Assembly (NCBI GenBank): GCA_019637225.1
Contig: JAHBWC010000047.1
Location: 1-63,040, forward strand
Length of the DNA stretch: 63,040 bases
Origin: Labilithrix sp.
GTDB taxonomy: Bacteria; Myxococcota_A; Polyangia; Polyangiales; Polyangiaceae
Direction: 5' to 3'
The notes under the pieces: model-generated
Told to the model about the DNA's origin: nothing
What the model saw: only the letters and a program-made list of their open reading frames with translations
Database searches by the model: none
In this document: one piece after another, positions 61,150-63,040 of the stretch
Position numbering within the stretch: the first letter of the stretch is position 1
How the letters are laid out: each line of letters opens with the position of its first letter
Translations under genes and position numbers: made by a program

Positions 61150-62712
61150 CGCGGAGAGGCATTGCTGGGCCGCGCAGCGCTGCTGCGTCGGCGCGCGGCG
61201 ATGGCGATCGCGTCGGTGTCGATCGCGCCGACGAGGATAAACCAGTGAGCACCCGCGACGGCGCCTGCGACGGGTGGTGCCGCCATCGCGGCCGCGATCC
61301 TCCGGAGGCGCCACCTGACGCTGCCATCCGCGTCCACCGCGTCGAAGCCACCGAGGTCGCGCCAGACGCCGAGCGCGAACGATCGCACGAGCACCATCTT
61401 CGGCCCCGTCCGCTGTCGGCGGGCGGCACGGAGCGAAGGTCTGCCTCGGGCCCGACGAGCGGTTTCGACGCGGTCGAGCCCGAAGAGCAGCTGGCGCACG
61501 ATCGCGACGTGATTTCCGCGCTCGAGCTCGAGCGGCGCGCCGTCGATCGCGAGGACCGTGCTCCGGCCCGTCCGAGACCGTCATGCGATCGTCGACCTGG
61601 AGGAACGCGCCCGACTCGATCGGCGCCCGCGCGCGCGACGCCGCGACGGCGTCGCGGATGACGCGGCCCGGGAGCGGCACGACGACGATCGCGTTGTCGA
61701 ACGGCACCTCGGTCTCGAGGTCGCCGTAGGTGAAGCGCTCGGCGTAGTCGCGGTCCGCGCGGATGCCGCCACCGTTGAAGAGGCACGCCTCCGCGCCGAG
61801 GCAGTCGCGGAGACGCGAGCAGACCAGCGAGCCGATGCTGGTCTGACGCGACCGCGTCCCCTTCGACGAGAGCGTCTCGTTCGGGCCGAGGTGGAGCAAG
61901 GTCGCCGACGAGAGCTCGCGCACCGCCGCCATGTGCTTGTCGACGCGCGCCCGCAGGGCGGCGTCCTCGGGGTACCCGGAGACGTCCTCGAGCCGCGTCG
62001 TCACCCTGGGCGCGGCGACGTCGTCCGGTGACCAGACGACGTCGGTGATCGCGGCGTGCACCGCCTCGGATCCGGCCTTCACGATCCAGGTCCCCTCGAC
62101 GTCGACGAGCATCGGCGTGTGGTCGTGGCCGCCGATGATCGCGAGGAAGCGCGGGCTCCGCTGCGCGACGGCGAGCGCGCGGTCGTCGGCGATCGCCTGG
62201 TGCGTGATCGCCACGACCCCCGCGACGCCTTCGTCGAAGAGCCGCGCGGCCTCCGCGATCGCGGCGTCGTTCGCGCGCGCGAGCTCGACGTCGCCGAACG
62301 GGACGCCGCGGTACACCGACGGATCGGCCATCACCACGCCGACCAGCCCGACCTTCACGGGCCCCACCGCGATCACGTCGCGTCGCGGCAGGTCGAGCCC
62401 CGAGAGGACGTTCGTGCCGATGCACGTGGACGTGAGCTCCTCGAGCCGGTGGCGCAGCTCGCCGGGAGGGAGATCGTCCTCGTGGTTGCCGAGGATGACG
62501 TGCGTGAGACCGACGGCGTTGAGGCAGTCGACCATGCCGCGCCCCGCGTCCATGCTCGAGAGGAGGCTCGGGGCGAGGAAGTCCCCGGCGAGGACGACGA
62601 GGAGCGCGTCGCTGTCCGTGCGCGCGCGATAGTGGTCGACGAGGCTCTTCAGCCGCGGGAGGTTCTCGAGCGAGTAGACGTCGTTGACCGAGACGATGCG
62701 GAGGCTGGGCAT
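61150..62712 (-). CDS. 5'-nucleotidase-family metallophosphoesterase, 3' end frameshifted
   Basis: About 380 residues from ATG 62712 are clean. Metallophosphatase motifs: VSVNDVYSLEN, LAGDFLAP, ILGNHEDD and IIGGHDHTP. The 5'-nucleotidase C-terminal domain has LFNGGGIRADRDY. No signal peptide is obvious. After VDDRMTVSDG (near 61565) the frame shifts: STVLAIDGAPLELERGNHVA continues in a second frame and MVLVRSFALGVWRDLGGFDA follows a further shift. Residual DADG and DTD segments hint at EF-hand-like C-terminal repeats. The end coordinate is approximate. The damage continues into the mtfA-like gene. Confidence 0.7.
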
Positions 62713-62808
62713 TTGCTGCCGGTCGATTGTCGCCTACTCGGAGCCCGTTCGTCACGCGCGCCGGCCCCGCGCGCGTGATCGGGAACGCCGCGAGCCCGCG
62801 CCGCGCGG

Positions 62809-63039
62809 TCAGTTGCACGTCGTCTGCCCGAGGCACCCGGCGTACTGGCCGCTGGCGAGACAGAGCCAGCCGTTTTCGCACTGCCCGGGCGCGTAGCCGT
62901 AGTCCGTGCAGCGGTAGACGCACGAGGCCGCGCCCCCTCCGCCGCCGCACGTCTGCTGCTGGAGGCACCCCGTGGCCGCGTTGCAGGACCAGCCCTCGAA
63001 GCACTCGCCGGGCGCGTAGCCATACTCCGCGCAGGTGTA
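62809..63039 (-). CDS. Cys-rich repeat protein, C-terminal part
   Basis: Open on the minus strand from the window edge to a TGA at 62809-62811; no start codon inside the window. About 76 residues form two repeats of YxCxxYGYAPGxC, then GWxCxxxxGCLxQxTC (first: CAEYGYAPGECFEGWSC; second: CTDYGYAPGQCENGWLC), each about 38-43 residues with six to seven Cys. Secreted disulfide-rich proteins of this kind are typical of myxobacterial surfaces. No family name can be given. Confidence 0.7.
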   Translation of the reverse strand, partial: YTCAEYGYAPGECFEGWSCNAATGCLQQQTCGGGGGAASCVYRCTDYGYAPGQCENGWLCLASGQYAGCLGQTTCN

Positions 63040-63040
63040 C

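Overview
The window is high-GC DNA (roughly 70% by eye) from what looks like a member of the Myxococcota, most likely a Polyangia/Labilithrix-type bacterium. This is inferred from content. About twenty secreted proteins carry lipoboxes, many followed by Asp/Ala/Pro-rich linkers. There are two Ser/Thr protein kinases, one next to an FHA-domain sigma-54 activator. A trypsin-like protease ends in a MYXO-CTERM-like tail. IgGFc-binding-type, RCC1-repeat, RoxA-like dihaem and ferritin-like lipoproteins are also present. No rRNA, tRNA, CRISPR array or complete insertion sequence was seen.

Layout. 1-6.9 kb: the 3' end of a GH15 glycosidase, convergent with a minus-strand translation operon fusA-(tuf)-rpsJ-rplD-rplW-rplB-rpsS that ends in an intrinsic terminator. 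rplC is missing between rpsJ and rplD, nothing follows rpsS, and tuf is badly degraded. 7-19.3 kb: a GT-C membrane glycosyltransferase, a kinase-TPR protein, two lipoproteins, an FHA/sigma-54 activator + kinase + TPR/PEGA-type protein cluster, and a GT87-like membrane mannosyltransferase. 19.5-20.6 kb: rpsL-rpsG with their own promoter, so the classical rpsL-rpsG-fusA-tuf unit is split by about 13 kb. 20.6-24.5 kb: three secreted lipoproteins. 24.5-29.1 kb: an island of small, lower-GC genes with at least one clear polymorphic-toxin immunity family (Imm21) and two more likely ones, but no toxin. 29.2-31.9 kb: uppP, an unusual ClpX-zinc-finger/MshEN fusion and a SpoU methyltransferase. 32-43.3 kb: permuted NlpC/P60-like, trypsin-like, DUF362, YrdC, hybrid histidine kinase and IgGFc-type genes, then an RHS remnant. 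43.5-45.4 kb: two paralogous lipoproteins, each behind an identical 17-bp element. 45.6-55.1 kb: dipeptidase, radical SAM, FGE-like, AraC, serine hydrolase, RoxA-like cytochrome and ferritin-like genes. 55.2-63 kb: YdeI/OmdA, a two-gene DUF6036 nucleotidyltransferase pair, OmpA-like, RDD, LolA-like, MtfA-like and 5'-nucleotidase genes, then the 3' end of a Cys-rich repeat protein.

How the genes work together: most of the window is envelope and signalling biology (secreted lipoproteins, kinases, a histidine kinase, an enhancer-binding protein), with two separated pieces of the translation-factor/ribosomal superoperon embedded in it. Direct-repeat scars, tandem duplications, an RHS fragment and orphan immunity genes show repeated rearrangement. 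Two short segments carry clustered frameshifts while their neighbours are intact: tuf (3.3-4.4 kb) and the 5'-nucleotidase/mtfA junction (60.8-61.6 kb). These are either local gene decay or local assembly error, and the sequence alone cannot separate the two.
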